Source of the DNA: Citrobacter freundii
GTDB lineage: Bacteria; Pseudomonadota; Gammaproteobacteria; Enterobacterales; Enterobacteriaceae
Length of the DNA stretch: 64,000 nt
Reading direction: 5' to 3'
Assembly (NCBI RefSeq): GCF_011077955.1
Contig: NZ_JAALBX010000001.1
Location: 248,001-312,000, forward strand
Shown here: positions 30,137 through 43,591 of the stretch, in pieces
Position numbering within the stretch: position 1 is the stretch's first letter
Layout of the letters: each line of letters opens with the position of its first letter
Program-made: the position numbers and the translations under genes
The notes under the pieces: model-generated
Database searches by the model: none
What the model was told of the DNA's origin: nothing
Seen by the model: the letters and a program-made list of their open reading frames with translations, nothing else

Positions 30137-30913
30137 ATGGAACAAGACGTCGTTACTCAGCGTGAAATCACTCGCTTGTGCATTCAGTGCGGCCTGTTTT
30201 TATTACAGCACGGCGCAGAAAGCGCACTGATTGAAGAGCTGTCCACTCGCCTTGGCCTGGCGCTGGGAATGGACAGCGTAGAAAGTTCTATTTCGGCCAA
30301 CGCCATTGTGTTGACGACGATAAAAGACGATCAGTGCCTCACCTCTACCCGCAAGAATGTCGATCGCGGCATCAATATGCATGTGGTTACTGAAGTGCAG
30401 CACATCGTGATCCTCGCTGAACATAAGCTTATCGACCCTCATACGGTTAAAAAGCGGTTCAGCCAGATTAAGCCGCTGCGTTATCCACGCTGGTTGGTGG
30501 TCACCATGGTTGGGCTATCGTGCGCCTGCTTTTGTAAGCTAAATAATGGTGGATGGGATGGCGCACTGGTCACGTGTATTGCAAGCGCAATGGCGATGTA
30601 TGTACGTCAGGTCTTTACCCAGCGCCATTTGCATCCGCAAATCAATTTCTGTTTAACGGCGTTTGTCGCAACCACCGTTTCTGGGCTGCTGCTCACTCTT
30701 GAGCCTTTTGCCCATACCTCAACCGTGGCGATGGCGGCAAGTGTATTGCTGCTGGTACCGGGCTTTCCGCTGATTAATGCTGTGGCGGATATGTTTAAAG
30801 GGCATATAAATACCGGGCTGGCGCGCTGGGCGATGGCGAGCCTGTTAACGCTTGCGACCTGTATTGGCGTGGTCACCGCGTTATCATTATGGGGGCTGCG
30901 CGGATGGGCATAA
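30137..30913 (+). CDS. yjjP: Membrane exporter subunit YjjP (ThrE family)
   Basis: Larger half of a split ThrE-like transporter. E. coli YjjP and YjjB together have been reported to export succinate. It has 258 residues (E. coli 256). The N-terminal soluble domain (about 1-115, with [15 protein letters not shown] and [15 protein letters not shown]) is followed by five hydrophobic helices. Its 3' end overlaps yjjB by 10 bp. It is divergent from yjjQ. Confidence 0.94.
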   Translation: MEQDVVTQREITRLCIQCGLFLLQHGAESALIEELSTRLGLALGMDSVESSISANAIVLTTIKDDQCLTSTRKNVDRGINMHVVTEVQHIVILAEHKLIDPHTVKKRFSQIKPLRYPRWLVVTMVGLSCACFCKLNNGGWDGALVTCIASAMAMYVRQVFTQRHLHPQINFCLTAFVATTVSGLLLTLEPFAHTSTVAMAASVLLLVPGFPLINAVADMFKGHINTGLARWAMASLLTLATCIGVVTALSLWGLRGWA

Positions 30914-31377
30914 TCGATTTTATCTTCGCCTTGCTACAGGACATGATATTAGCCGCCATTCCTGCGGTGGGATTCGCGTTGGTATTTAACGTCCCCCAGC
31001 GCGCGCTGCCGTGGGTGGCATTGCTGGGCGCAATTGGCCATGGTTCGCGAATGGCGATGATGACGGCAGGATTTACCATTGAGTGGAGCACCTTCGTCGC
31101 CTCCATCTTAATCGGCATCATCGGTATTCGCTGGTCGCGCTGGTATCTGGCGCATCCGAAAGTGTTTACCGTCGCCGCCGTTATTCCCATGTTCCCCGGG
31201 ATATATGCCTACACGGCCATGATTTCCGCCGTGAAACTAAGCCACTTTGGCTACAGCGATCCGCTGATGGTGGCGCTTGTCACCAACTTCCTGAAAGCGT
31301 CGTTTATCGTCGGCGCGTTATCCATTGGCCTCTCTTTGCCAGGATTATGGCTGTATCGCAAAAAACCCCGTGTGTAA
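30904..31377 (+). CDS. yjjB: Membrane exporter subunit YjjB (ThrE family)
   Basis: Smaller half of the YjjPB transporter. The ATG at 30904 ([14 protein letters not shown]) gives 157 residues, the E. coli length. Four or five hydrophobic helices, with the conserved [18 protein letters not shown] segment near 96-113. It overlaps yjjP by 10 bp, so the two subunits are translationally coupled. dnaT follows 150 bp downstream. Confidence 0.94.
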   Translation: MGIIDFIFALLQDMILAAIPAVGFALVFNVPQRALPWVALLGAIGHGSRMAMMTAGFTIEWSTFVASILIGIIGIRWSRWYLAHPKVFTVAAVIPMFPGIYAYTAMISAVKLSHFGYSDPLMVALVTNFLKASFIVGALSIGLSLPGLWLYRKKPRV

Positions 31378-31527
31378 TACGGCCCTCCTCGTTTCACCAG
31401 AGGTGAGCGAATGTCGGGGCGGGTCGCTTAAACCCGCTCCCGACTGTGCTACTATGGAAAGAGCCTCACCCACCCGGACATGTAGTTTTCAGCCCGGGTA
31501 GTTAACCCCCTGTTTTGAGAATGTTTT

Positions 31528-32073
31528 ATGTCTTCCAGAATTCTGACACCCGACGTTATTGGCATTGACGCCTTTCATGACGACCCTCAAGGTGCGCTGT
31601 CACGCGCAGAAAACGGCGCGCTGGCGGTATTTAAAGATAATGCGCCGGCTTTTTACGCCGTTACGCCCGCGCGTATGGCGGCGTTGCTGGCGCTGGAATC
31701 ACAGCTCAACGCCCCCCAGTCTGATGTCACCCTGGAAGATCAGCTGTTTAATGAACTCACTACGCAGGCCGCAATTGTGCCGGTTCCCATGGGGAAATTC
31801 GCCATGTACCCGGCGTGGAAGCCCGATCAGGACTTTCAAAGAATGGCGGCGCTGTGGGGCATCAATTTGCTCAAACCCGTAACCGATGAAGAACTCGCGA
31901 CGTTTATCAGTTACTGGCAGGCCGAAGGCAAAGTCTTTCATCATGTCCAGTGGCAGCAGAAGCTGGCGCGCAGCGTACAAATCAGCCGGGCCAACAACAG
32001 CGGCGCGGCGCGGCGCGATGTGAACAGCGTGCCGCAACCGGATAACAGTATTCCCGATGGATTCAGAGGCTAA
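31528..32073 (+). CDS. dnaT: Primosomal protein DnaT
   Basis: Primosome component that links PriB/PriA-bound forks to DnaC-DnaB loading during replication restart. It has 181 residues (E. coli 179). The N-terminal oligomerisation part begins [15 protein letters not shown], and the C-terminal ssDNA-binding part contains [22 protein letters not shown] near 91-112. The basic tail [21 protein letters not shown] closes the protein. It lies 2 bp upstream of dnaC in an operon. Confidence 0.95.
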   Translation: MSSRILTPDVIGIDAFHDDPQGALSRAENGALAVFKDNAPAFYAVTPARMAALLALESQLNAPQSDVTLEDQLFNELTTQAAIVPVPMGKFAMYPAWKPDQDFQRMAALWGINLLKPVTDEELATFISYWQAEGKVFHHVQWQQKLARSVQISRANNSGAARRDVNSVPQPDNSIPDGFRG

Positions 32074-32075
32074 CG

Positions 32076-32816
32076 ATGAAACACGTCACTGATCTGATGA
32101 TGCGTCTGAAAAAGATGATGCCCCGCGATATTAAACCGGCGTTCACCACCGCCGAAGAGTTGCTCGCCTGGCAGCAGGAGCAGGGAAAATTGCGTTCAGC
32201 GTCAATCGCCCGTGAAAATCAGGCGATGAAGATGCAGCGCACCTTTAAGCGCTCCGGCATCCGTGAACTGCACATGAACTGCTCATTTGATAACTATCAG
32301 GTGGAATCAGAAGGGCAAATGAAAGCGCTGGATCTTGCCCGCAAATATGCCAATGAATTCGACGGCAATATTGCAAGCTTTGTCTTTTCCGGGCGACCGG
32401 GAACAGGTAAAAACCATCTGGCTGCCGCCATTTGCAACGAGCTGCTGCTGCGCGGTAAATCCGTAATGATCATCACCGTAGCGGATATTATGTCTGCCAT
32501 GAAAGACACCTTTAGCGGTGGCTCGGACACCACGGAAGAGAGGCTGATAACCGATCTAAGCACCGTTGATCTGCTGGTGATCGATGAGATCGGCATGCAG
32601 TCTGAATCGCGCTACGAAAAAGTGATCATTAATCAGATAGTCGACCGCCGTTCATCTTCAAAGCGCCCCACCGGCATGTTGACCAACCTGCCCATCAAAG
32701 AAATGAACGCCTTACTGGGTGAACGTGTGATGGACCGTATGCGGCTTGGCAACAGTCTGTGGGTTAACTTTGACTGGGAAAGTTATCGCAGCCGCGTCAC
32801 CGGCAGAGAAGTCTGA
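32076..32816 (+). CDS. dnaC: DNA replication protein DnaC (helicase loader)
   Basis: AAA+ ATPase that loads the DnaB helicase at oriC and at restarted forks. It has 246 residues (E. coli 245). Walker A GRPGTGKN is at 106-113, Walker B LLVIDEIG near 168-175, and the arginine finger region with GERVMDRMRLG near 216-226. It follows dnaT directly. A 9-bp-stem hairpin (32837-32867) follows the stop codon. Confidence 0.97.
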   Translation: MKHVTDLMMRLKKMMPRDIKPAFTTAEELLAWQQEQGKLRSASIARENQAMKMQRTFKRSGIRELHMNCSFDNYQVESEGQMKALDLARKYANEFDGNIASFVFSGRPGTGKNHLAAAICNELLLRGKSVMIITVADIMSAMKDTFSGGSDTTEERLITDLSTVDLLVIDEIGMQSESRYEKVIINQIVDRRSSSKRPTGMLTNLPIKEMNALLGERVMDRMRLGNSLWVNFDWESYRSRVTGREV

Positions 32817-32947
32817 GTCTCAGGACAACTCCGAAACAGCAGGCGAACGGCGCGAAAACGCCTGCTGGCCTCTCCCCCGCCTTGCGCCACCCGGTATACT
32901 CTGTTCGATGTTTGTCTGTATGACAGGCCATAAATGAGAGTGTGCCG

Positions 32948-33454
32948 ATGAAATCAGTAAAACCGTTGTTTCAGCTTGCCGCCTGCGGCGTCATTCTTTT
33001 CGCTGCGAGCGCCAGTGCCGCTACCTGGCAGGAGAGCTTGTCCAGCGCCGCCAGTCAGCTTAATGCGTCACAAAACCCGTCCACCGCGAGCGGCACACAG
33101 AGCGACACGTCCCTTTCCTCTCTCACCGGCCTGCTCGGCGGCGGAGCCAAAGCGTTAAGCTCGGAAAATATGCCTAACGTCGCCGGGATCCTCGGTTATT
33201 GCATGAAGCAAAAACTGGTGTCGGCAACCCGTACTGAGAACATTCAAAATCAGATTATGGAAAAGCTCGGGCTCAGCACCCCGGAGGCGAAAACCCGCGA
33301 GCCGAACTACACCGAAGGTCTGATGGGCCTGCTAAATAGCGCCAACGGCGAGCAGCTTAATCTCAGCGCTATCGGCAATTCCCCGCTGGCGGAACAGGTG
33401 AAAACCAGAGCCTGCGATCTGGTCCTTAAGCAAGGCGTTAATTTCCTTTTATAA
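32948..33454 (+). CDS. yjjA: Secreted DUF2501 protein YjjA
   Basis: Exported protein of the DUF2501 family with unknown function. The ATG at 32948 gives 168 residues; a GTG six bases upstream would add two. A signal peptide is clear (MKSVKPLFQLAACGVILFA, with cleavage after SASA near residue 24). The mature part is serine- and alanine-rich at first. It then holds two cysteines (GYCMKQ and RACDLV) that could form a disulphide. Same position as E. coli yjjA, after dnaC. Confidence 0.88.
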   Translation: MKSVKPLFQLAACGVILFAASASAATWQESLSSAASQLNASQNPSTASGTQSDTSLSSLTGLLGGGAKALSSENMPNVAGILGYCMKQKLVSATRTENIQNQIMEKLGLSTPEAKTREPNYTEGLMGLLNSANGEQLNLSAIGNSPLAEQVKTRACDLVLKQGVNFLL

Positions 33455-33470
33455 CGCTAAGACCATGCTA

Positions 33471-33494
33471 AACGGGTGTATTATTACACCCGTT
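33471..33494 (+). terminator. Terminator after yjjA
   Basis: Perfect 10-bp inverted repeat AACGGGTGTA (33471-33480) / TACACCCGTT (33485-33494) with a TTAT loop, 17 bp after the yjjA stop, followed by a pyrimidine-rich stretch. Confidence 0.75.
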
Positions 33495-33703
33495 CTCTCC
33501 TTATTTTCCTCACACTTTGCCGCTAAACTGCCCGCTGCGTGGAATGTGCGCACAATCAAATAATCCAGTAACTAAACCAATTCCTAACCACTACACATCT
33601 TGATGACACTAAAATTGCAGGTGTGTTAATAAAAAGTTAGATTTCGTGGTTAAAAAGCGCGTAACGCGGATAAGGCATGGTGCCGATTGATGAGGATTTG
33701 GCG

Positions 33704-35995
33704 TTGTCAGAAATGCTTTCGGTTGTTTTATTTATCGCCTCGATTGTTATTTATTCCCTAAAGGCGGGCCGTAATACCTGGTGGTTTGCCGCCACCCTGG
33801 TCGTGTTAGGCCTGTTCGTCATTTTAAATATCACCCTATATGCAAGCGACTACTTCACCGGCAACGGGATTAACGACGCGGTCATTTACACGCTAACCAA
33901 TAGCCTGTCCGGCGCGGGTATGGGTAAATACCTGCTGCCAGGCGCCGGGCTTATCGCCGCGCTGGTGCTGGTATTTGGAGCTTTAACGTGGATTTTGCGC
34001 CGCCGTCGCCATCGTCCTTATCATTTTGGCTATAGCCTGCTGGCGCTGGTGATGGCGCTGGCGTCGGTTGATGCCAGCCCGGCGTTTCGCCAAATTACTG
34101 AACTGGTCAAATCGCAAAGCCGCGCGGGCGATCCCGATTTTGGGGCGTATTACAAAGAACCCAACAAGGTCATTCCCGACCCGACGTTAAATCTGGTGTA
34201 TATCTATGGCGAAAGCCTTGAGCGCACGTATTTCGACGACGAGGCGTTCCCTGGCCTGACGCCTGAATTAGGGGCGTTGAAGGATGAGGGGCTTGATTTT
34301 AGCCATACCGCTCAGTTGCCCGGCACCGATTACACCATCGCCGGTATGGTTGCGTCCCAGTGTGGCATCCCGCTGTTCGCGCCCTTTGAAGGCAACGCGT
34401 CGGCATCCATGTCGAGCTTCTTCCCGCAAAATATTTGCCTTGGGGATATCCTTAAAAACTCCGGTTACGAAAACCACTTCGTCCAGGGCGCCAGCCTGCG
34501 TTTTGCCGGCAAAGACGTCTTCTTAAAGTCCCATGGTTTTGACCATTTATACGGCGCAGATGAACTGAAAAGCGTGGTGGCCGACCCGCATTATCGCAAC
34601 GACTGGGGTTTCTACGACGACACGGTGCTGGACCAGGCATGGCAACAATTCGAAACGCTCTCCAAAGCGGGTAAGCGTTTTTCGCTGTTTACCCTGACGG
34701 TAGACACACACCATCCTGACGGGTTTGTGTCCCGCACCTGTGATCGTAAGCGCTACGATATTGACGGCAAAGCCAACCAGTCCTTTAGCGCAGTAACGTG
34801 CAGCCAACAACATATCGCGGCTTTTATTAATAAAATCAAAGCGTCGCCTTATTTCAAAAACACCGTGATCGTGGTGTCTTCTGACCATCTGGCGATGAAC
34901 AACACCGCCTGGAAATACCTGAACCAGCAGGAGCGCAACAACCTGTTCTTTATTCTGCGCGGCGATAAGCCCCAGCAGGATGTTATGGCGGTCAAACGCA
35001 ACACCATGGATAACGGCGCCACCGTGCTTGATATTCTGGGCGGCGATAACTTTATCGGCCTGGGGCGCAGTAGCCTGTCGGGAGATTCCCTGTCTACTGT
35101 GTTCCTGAATATGAAAGAGAAAGTTCTGGCCTGGAAGCCGGATGTGATCCGCCTGTGGAATTTCCCGCGCGAAATTAAAGACTTCACTCTCGATCAGGAA
35201 AAACAAACCGTCGCGTTCTCAGGCTCTACGTTCCGGCTGCCGCTGCTGCTGCGGGTATCGGATAAAAAAGTCGAACCGCTGCCGGAAAGCGAATATTCCG
35301 CGCCGCTGCGCTATCAACTGGCGGATTTCGCCCCACGCGATAACTTCATCTGGATAGACCGCTGCTACAAAATGGCGCGTCTGTGGTCTTCCCAATGGGC
35401 GTTATCTACCGACTGGTGCGTCTCGCAAGGCCAGTTAGGGGGCGAGCAGAAGATAAGCCATGTTGATAAACCGAAGTGGCAAGGCAAAGCGGCGTTTCGC
35501 GATACCGTTATCGATACCCTGCGATATCAGGGCAATGTCGATATGCTGAAAACCGTGGACAACGACATTCGCTATAAAGCCGACAGCTTTGTTTTTAACG
35601 TTGCGGGCGCGCCGGAAGAAGTGAAGAGTTTCAGTGGGCTTTCCCGTCCTGAGTCATGGGGACGCTGGTCCAACGCGAAACTGGATAAAGAAGTGAAGAT
35701 TGAATACAACGAGCCGCTGCCGGAGAAATTTGAGCTGGTGATCACCGCCAAAGCCTTTGGCCCTAACGCTAATCAGCCGATCCCGGTTCGCGTCGGCAAG
35801 AGTGAGCAGACGCTGACGCTTGGCAATGATGTCTCCACCACTACGCTTCATTTCGACAACCCAACGCGCAGTAATACGCTGGTTATCGTGCCGCCTGCGC
35901 CGCAGGAGACAAACGAAGGCAACATTCTTGGTCACTCGCCGCGTAAACTGGGGATTGGCATGGTTGACATTAAAGTGGTGAAAACTGAAGGGTGA
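33704..35995 (+). CDS. opgB: Phosphoglycerol transferase I (OpgB/MdoB)
   Basis: Inner-membrane enzyme that moves phosphoglycerol from phosphatidylglycerol to osmoregulated periplasmic glucans. I chose the TTG at 33704 because GAGGA lies 7 nt upstream and it yields 763 residues, exactly the E. coli length. The in-frame ATG at 33677 adds nine residues and has no spaced ribosome site. Three or four hydrophobic helices fill about 1-140. The periplasmic domain is of the sulfatase/LTA-synthase type ([34 protein letters not shown]). A 249-bp gap separates it from yjjA. Confidence 0.95.
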   Translation: MSEMLSVVLFIASIVIYSLKAGRNTWWFAATLVVLGLFVILNITLYASDYFTGNGINDAVIYTLTNSLSGAGMGKYLLPGAGLIAALVLVFGALTWILRRRRHRPYHFGYSLLALVMALASVDASPAFRQITELVKSQSRAGDPDFGAYYKEPNKVIPDPTLNLVYIYGESLERTYFDDEAFPGLTPELGALKDEGLDFSHTAQLPGTDYTIAGMVASQCGIPLFAPFEGNASASMSSFFPQNICLGDILKNSGYENHFVQGASLRFAGKDVFLKSHGFDHLYGADELKSVVADPHYRNDWGFYDDTVLDQAWQQFETLSKAGKRFSLFTLTVDTHHPDGFVSRTCDRKRYDIDGKANQSFSAVTCSQQHIAAFINKIKASPYFKNTVIVVSSDHLAMNNTAWKYLNQQERNNLFFILRGDKPQQDVMAVKRNTMDNGATVLDILGGDNFIGLGRSSLSGDSLSTVFLNMKEKVLAWKPDVIRLWNFPREIKDFTLDQEKQTVAFSGSTFRLPLLLRVSDKKVEPLPESEYSAPLRYQLADFAPRDNFIWIDRCYKMARLWSSQWALSTDWCVSQGQLGGEQKISHVDKPKWQGKAAFRDTVIDTLRYQGNVDMLKTVDNDIRYKADSFVFNVAGAPEEVKSFSGLSRPESWGRWSNAKLDKEVKIEYNEPLPEKFELVITAKAFGPNANQPIPVRVGKSEQTLTLGNDVSTTTLHFDNPTRSNTLVIVPPAPQETNEGNILGHSPRKLGIGMVDIKVVKTEG

Positions 35996-36031
35996 CCGTT
36001 ATGATGGGCTCAAACACCCGAAGGAGCCCGC

Positions 36032-37348
36032 ATGACTGCACCTACTCTCCCGCATTTGCTCAGCCGTTTTCCGCTGCTGCATGATCTTATCGCTCTGCGC
36101 GAAACCCAGTGGTTTAATCCTGCCGTCACGCCGCTGGCGGAAGGGTTGCCCTGGGTGGGTTTAACCCAACAGGATGTGGAAGACGCCGAAGCGCGTCTGC
36201 AACGCTTTGCCCCCTGGATAATGCATGTCTTCCCGGAAACGGTGCCCAGCGGCGGTATGATTGAATCTCCCTGTATTGCTATTCCCGCCATGCAAAGTGC
36301 GCTGCAAGCGCACTTTACGCACCCGCTTCCCGGTAAACTCTGGCTTAAAAAAGACAGCCATCTGCCGGTCTCCGGTTCGATTAAGGCGCGTGGAGGGATA
36401 TACGAAGTACTGTGTCACGCTGAAAAACTCGCGCTCTCAGCCGGGCTTTTGCAAATAACGGACGATTACCGACAGCTTGCCGATGAGCCGTTCCGCCAGT
36501 TTTTCAGCACCCATCGTATCGCGGTCGGTTCCACCGGCAATCTCGGGTTATCCATCGGCATCGCCTCTGCAAAACTGGGCTTTCAGGTCAGTGTGCATAT
36601 GTCGGCGGATGCGCGTGAATGGAAAAAAGCGCTGCTGCGTGCGCATGGCGTAACGGTGGTGGAATACGCAGAGGATTATAGCGTCGCCGTGGAACAGGGC
36701 CGACGCGAGGCCGCGCAGGATCCACGCTGCTTTTTTATCGACGATGAAAACTCCCGCAACCTGTTTCTCGGCTATGCGGTGGCAGGCGGCAGGCTGAAGC
36801 GCCAGTTTACGGACGCGGGCATCACAGTGGACGCGCAGCACCCGCTGTTTGTCTATTTGCCGTGCGGCGTGGGCGGCGGTCCCGGCGGCGTGGCGTTCGG
36901 CCTGAAACTGGCGTTTGGCGATGATGTGCACTGCATCTTTGCCGAACCGACTCACTCGCCCTGTATGCTGTTGGGTGTGCATACCGGGTTGCATGACGGT
37001 ATCGCGGTGCAGGATCTGGGGATCGATAACCAGACCGCCGCCGACGGCCTGGCGGTGGGTCGCGCCTCCGGCTTTGTTGGTCGGGCGATGGAGCGGTTAA
37101 TTGACGGCTATTACACCCTCAGCGATGACACGCTCTTCACGCTGCTGGGCATGCTGAATCAGCAGGAAAACATCGCGCTGGAGCCGTCCGCTCTGGCGGG
37201 CATGGCAGGCCCGTGGCGTTGGGATGATGCGTACCGCAGCCGCTTTAGCGAACAGGCGCAGCGCAATGCCACCCATCTGGTCTGGGCCACCGGCGGCGGT
37301 ATGGTGCCGCATGATGAGATAGCGAAATACCTCACACGACTCCGCTAA
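36032..37348 (+). CDS. dsdA: D-serine ammonia-lyase
   Basis: PLP enzyme that deaminates D-serine to pyruvate and ammonia. It has 438 residues (E. coli 442). The PLP lysine is in [13 protein letters not shown] near residue 115. The phosphate loop [11 protein letters not shown] is near 170-180, and the [11 protein letters not shown] glycine loop near 277-287. It stands alone: the regulator dsdC and transporter dsdX that accompany it in E. coli are absent here. It starts 36 bp after opgB. Its AAGGAG ribosome site lies inside a GGGCTC/GAGCCC hairpin (36006-36029). Confidence 0.95.
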   Translation: MTAPTLPHLLSRFPLLHDLIALRETQWFNPAVTPLAEGLPWVGLTQQDVEDAEARLQRFAPWIMHVFPETVPSGGMIESPCIAIPAMQSALQAHFTHPLPGKLWLKKDSHLPVSGSIKARGGIYEVLCHAEKLALSAGLLQITDDYRQLADEPFRQFFSTHRIAVGSTGNLGLSIGIASAKLGFQVSVHMSADAREWKKALLRAHGVTVVEYAEDYSVAVEQGRREAAQDPRCFFIDDENSRNLFLGYAVAGGRLKRQFTDAGITVDAQHPLFVYLPCGVGGGPGGVAFGLKLAFGDDVHCIFAEPTHSPCMLLGVHTGLHDGIAVQDLGIDNQTAADGLAVGRASGFVGRAMERLIDGYYTLSDDTLFTLLGMLNQQENIALEPSALAGMAGPWRWDDAYRSRFSEQAQRNATHLVWATGGGMVPHDEIAKYLTRLR

Positions 37349-37353
37349 CCGCA

Positions 37354-37377
37354 ATAACGGCAGTCCCCTGCCGTTAT
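37354..37377 (+). terminator. Terminator after dsdA
   Basis: 10-bp inverted repeat ATAACGGCAG (37354-37363) / CTGCCGTTAT (37368-37377), loop TCCC, just after the dsdA stop codon. No long T-run. Confidence 0.6.
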
Positions 37378-37452
37378 CGCCCACGTTATTTGAATCTCAT
37401 CACAATCACCGATGACGGTTGTTCCATTCGCATCCAGGCAAGCTAAATTAGT

Positions 37453-37469
37453 AACTCATCCGACCACAT
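37453..37469. promoter_or_regulatory. Candidate FadR operator upstream of fadH
   Basis: AACTCATCCGACCACAT matches the E. coli fadB operator ATCTGGTACGACCAGAT at 12 of 17 positions, including the CGACCA core. It lies 30 bp upstream of the fadH start. E. coli fadH is known to be repressed by FadR. Confidence 0.55.
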
Positions 37470-37477
37470 AACAATAA

Positions 37478-40644
<3,167 letters not shown>

Positions 40645-40729
40645 CGGCCCTCCACGATGCTAAAATTCGCGCGATTTATCCCTTAATTACTCATCTGAGT
40701 AAACCTTTTTTTCTCTCGCTGAGGCATTC

Positions 40730-41230
40730 ATGAGCGCACTGCTGTATCTCCAGGGCTATCCCGAATCGTTGTTAAGCCAGGTCAACAGCCTGATCGAGCA
40801 AGGACGGCTGGGCGAGGTGCTGAACTCTCGCTATCCGCAACGGCATGATGTGACGACGGATAAAGCGTTATGGAATTACGTGCAGGAGATTAAAAACCGG
40901 CACCTGCGCAATAGCTCGCCGTTAAGCAAAGTGGCCTGGGACAACAAAATCCACGTGCTGAAACATGCGCTGGGATTGCACACGGCGGTATCCCGGGTAC
41001 AGGGCAGTAAGCTCAAAGCGAAAGCGGAAATCCGCGTAGCGACAGTGTTTCGCCAGGCGCCTGAGCCGTTTTTACGCATGATTGTGGTGCATGAACTGGC
41101 GCACTTGAAAGAGAAAGAGCACAACAAAGCCTTTTACCAGCTCTGCTGCCATATGGAACCGGACTACCATCAACTGGAATTCGACACCCGGATGTGGCTG
41201 ACGCATCAGGCGCTGCTCGGTTCTGCGTGA
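40730..41230 (+). CDS. ygjP: YgjP, zinc metallohydrolase-type protein (UTP pyrophosphatase family)
   Basis: Small protein of the WLM/YgjP zinc-dependent family with 166 residues (E. coli 167). The zinc motif is H121-E122-L-A-H125, with H131 downstream (VVHELAHLKEKEHNK). E. coli YgjP has been reported to hydrolyse UTP to UMP and pyrophosphate. The family otherwise looks like a metalloprotease, so the in vivo role remains uncertain. The start ATG follows a CGCTGAGG segment. Between rlmG and ygjR, as in E. coli except that ygjQ is missing. Confidence 0.92.
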   Translation: MSALLYLQGYPESLLSQVNSLIEQGRLGEVLNSRYPQRHDVTTDKALWNYVQEIKNRHLRNSSPLSKVAWDNKIHVLKHALGLHTAVSRVQGSKLKAKAEIRVATVFRQAPEPFLRMIVVHELAHLKEKEHNKAFYQLCCHMEPDYHQLEFDTRMWLTHQALLGSA

Positions 41231-41302
41231 CGCGCCACGTGCTTTCCTGCAATCGCATGCTACTCTGACGAGACTATTCCACTGCGGAGTTTACCCCCCG
41301 AT

Positions 41303-42301
41303 ATGATACGTTTCGCTGTTATTGGCACCAACTGGATCACCCGCCAGTTTGTCGATGCCGCCCATGAGACCGGTAAATACAAGCTCACAGCGGTTTATTC
41401 CCGTAGCCTTGAACAGGCCCAGAGCTTCGCCAATGATTATCCCGTTCAGCATCTTTTCACCTCGCTTGAGGCGCTGGCGCAGAGCGACGATATTGATGCG
41501 GTGTATATCGCAAGCCCCAACTCCCTGCACTTCTCGCAATCCAGCCTGTTCCTGCGCCATAAAAAACATGTGATTTGCGAAAAGCCGCTGGCCTCGAATT
41601 TATGCGAGGTGGAAGCCGCTATCGCCCTCGCGCAGCAACATCAAGTGGTATTTTTCGAAGCGTTTAAAACCGCCAGTTTGCCCAATTTTATCGCCCTGGG
41701 CGAAGCGCTGCCGAAGGTCGGAAAGCTGCGTAAAGCGCTGCTCAATTATTGCCAGTACTCATCGCGCTATCAGCGCTATCTGGACGGCGAGAACCCGAAT
41801 ACCTTTAATCCGGTGTTCTCAAACGGTTCTATCATGGATATCGGCTTTTATTGCCTGGCGAGCGCCGTGGCGCTGTGGGGTGAGCCCGCATCGGTTACCG
41901 CGTCCGCCAGCCTGCTCGACAGCGGCGTTGATGCCCACGGCACGGTGGTGATGCGCTACGGCGATGCTGACGTGACGCTGCTGCATTCTAAAGTGAGCGA
42001 TTCGGGCCTGCACAGCGAAATTCAGGGCGAAGCCGGTACGCTGGTGATTGAAAAAATTTCCGAGTGCCAGCGCATCACGTTTATTCCGCGCGGCGGTAAA
42101 GCGCAGGATCTCTCTCTGCCGCAGCATATCAATACCATGCTGTATGAAGCGGAAACCTTCGCCCGCCTGGTGGAAGAGAATGCGGTCAACCATCCGGCGC
42201 TAACGGTAAGCCGTATCACCGCCAAACTGCTCACCGAGATCCGCGCCCAAACTGGCGTCAAGTTTCCGGCGGATGATGTCAACGAACCGCTAAGCGCGTA
42301 A
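41303..42301 (+). CDS. ygjR: Gfo/Idh/MocA-family oxidoreductase YgjR
   Basis: NAD(P)-dependent oxidoreductase of 332 residues (E. coli YgjR about 334) with unknown substrate. An N-terminal Rossmann fold starts MIRFAVIGTNWITRQFV. The conserved EKP motif is in VICEKPLASN near 94-103. The C-terminal substrate domain carries GSIMDIGFYCLA near 174-185, the usual position of the catalytic D/H region. A hairpin terminator follows at 42320-42350. Confidence 0.92.
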   Translation: MIRFAVIGTNWITRQFVDAAHETGKYKLTAVYSRSLEQAQSFANDYPVQHLFTSLEALAQSDDIDAVYIASPNSLHFSQSSLFLRHKKHVICEKPLASNLCEVEAAIALAQQHQVVFFEAFKTASLPNFIALGEALPKVGKLRKALLNYCQYSSRYQRYLDGENPNTFNPVFSNGSIMDIGFYCLASAVALWGEPASVTASASLLDSGVDAHGTVVMRYGDADVTLLHSKVSDSGLHSEIQGEAGTLVIEKISECQRITFIPRGGKAQDLSLPQHINTMLYEAETFARLVEENAVNHPALTVSRITAKLLTEIRAQTGVKFPADDVNEPLSA

Positions 42302-42319
42302 AGCTCAGTAAAACCCCCG

Positions 42320-42350
42320 GCAGAGCCGTTGACGAGATCGGCGGCTCTGC
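42320..42350 (+). terminator. Terminator after ygjR
   Basis: 9-bp inverted repeat GCAGAGCCG (42320-42328) / CGGCTCTGC (42342-42350), followed by ATACGTTTTA, 18 bp after the ygjR stop. Confidence 0.6.
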
Positions 42351-42362
42351 ATACGTTTTAGA

Positions 42363-42527
42363 TGCAAAGGGGAGTAACTTCCTTGCCGACAGATCGTCAA
42401 TACGGTGCGATGCACCCGGTCGTCGGGCGACTCGAAATAGCGGATCAGGCATCGTCAACGACGCTCAATGAACACGGGTATTTCGCGTTGTAAGTGAGAC
42501 CTTGCCGGAAGGCGAGATCCATTTGCA
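42363..42527 (+). promoter_or_regulatory. yybP-ykoY riboswitch (alx leader, PRE/SraF)
   Basis: Mn2+/pH-responsive leader of alx. The diagnostic AAAGGGGAGTAACTT segment starts at 42366 and the closing half GTGAGACCTTGCCGGAAGGCGAG is near 42494-42515. The basal stem can form between TGCAAA (42363-42368) and TTTGCA (42522-42527). The same TTTGC can instead pair with GCAAA at 42534-42538, a simple switch. A terminator hairpin sits at 42540-42565, before alx. The class and placement match the known E. coli alx element. Confidence 0.88.
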
Positions 42528-42539
42528 GCGTAAGCAAAG

Positions 42540-42569
42540 CGGCTAACGTCTTCCGACGTTGGCCGTTTT
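42540..42569 (+). terminator. Intrinsic terminator in the alx leader
   Basis: Inverted repeat CGGCTAACGTC (42540-42550) / GACGTTGGCCG (42555-42565) with a TTCC loop and one mismatch, followed by TTTTCATTTTT. It lies between the riboswitch and the alx start and is probably the expression platform. Confidence 0.8.
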
Positions 42570-42590
42570 CATTTTTAAGGAATGATACTT

Positions 42591-43553
42591 ATGAATACCG
42601 TGGGTACTCCCCTGCTCTGGGGCGGTTTCGCTGTAATCGTCATCATCATGCTGGCAATCGATCTGCTGCTTCAGGGGCGACGCGGCGCGCATACCATGAC
42701 CATGAAGCAGGCGGCGGTCTGGTCGCTGATTTGGGTCGGCCTGTCGCTGCTGTTTAATCTGGGTTTCTGGTGGTATCTCACCGGGACAGAAGGACGCGCG
42801 GTGGCGGATACGCAAGCGCTGGCGTTTCTTACCGGGTATTTGATCGAAAAAGCGCTGGCGGTGGATAACGTCTTTGTCTGGTTAATGCTGTTCAGCTATT
42901 TCGCCGTTCCGCCTGCGCTGCAACGCCGGGTGCTGATTTACGGTGTGCTGGGGGCGATTATTCTGCGCACTATTATGATTTTTGCCGGGAGCTGGCTCAT
43001 TACCCAGTTCGAATGGCTGTTGTACGTGTTCGGCGCGTTTTTACTCTTCACCGGCGTGAAGATGGCGCTCGCAAAAGAAGACGACGCCGGGATTGGCGAA
43101 AAACCGATAGTCCGCTGGCTGCGCAGCCATCTGCGCATGACCGATAAAATCGACAATGAGAAATTCTTCGTCCGTCATAACGGGTTGCTGTACGCCACGC
43201 CGCTGTTTCTGGTGCTGATTCTGGTTGAGATTAGCGATGTGATTTTCGCCGTGGACAGCATCCCGGCTATCTTCGCGGTTACCACCGATCCGTTTATTGT
43301 GTTGACGTCTAACCTGTTCGCCATCCTCGGCCTGCGCGCCATGTACTTCCTGCTGGCGGGCGTGGCGGAACGCTTCAGTATGCTGAAGTACGGCCTGTCG
43401 GTTATCCTGGTCTTTATCGGCATCAAAATGCTGATTGTCGATTTTTACCATATCCCGATAGCCGTTTCTCTTGGCATCGTGGGCGGCATTCTGGCTCTGA
43501 CATTAATGATTAATGCCTGGGTGAATTACCGAAACGACAGACTCAACTCCTGA
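42591..43553 (+). CDS. alx: Alx, TerC-family membrane protein (manganese export)
   Basis: Integral membrane protein of the TerC family, alkali-induced in E. coli and linked to Mn2+ export. The ATG at 42591 ([15 protein letters not shown]) gives 320 residues (E. coli 321); an ATG at 42582 is in frame but less conserved. Nine or so hydrophobic helices. The conserved acidic membrane motifs [16 protein letters not shown] near 82-97 and [19 protein letters not shown] near 208-226 are probable metal-binding sites. It is controlled by the riboswitch upstream. Confidence 0.95.
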   Translation: MNTVGTPLLWGGFAVIVIIMLAIDLLLQGRRGAHTMTMKQAAVWSLIWVGLSLLFNLGFWWYLTGTEGRAVADTQALAFLTGYLIEKALAVDNVFVWLMLFSYFAVPPALQRRVLIYGVLGAIILRTIMIFAGSWLITQFEWLLYVFGAFLLFTGVKMALAKEDDAGIGEKPIVRWLRSHLRMTDKIDNEKFFVRHNGLLYATPLFLVLILVEISDVIFAVDSIPAIFAVTTDPFIVLTSNLFAILGLRAMYFLLAGVAERFSMLKYGLSVILVFIGIKMLIVDFYHIPIAVSLGIVGGILALTLMINAWVNYRNDRLNS

Positions 43554-43591
43554 TCTTACGGCCCCCGTCATCGGGGGCCGTCACGCAGGCA

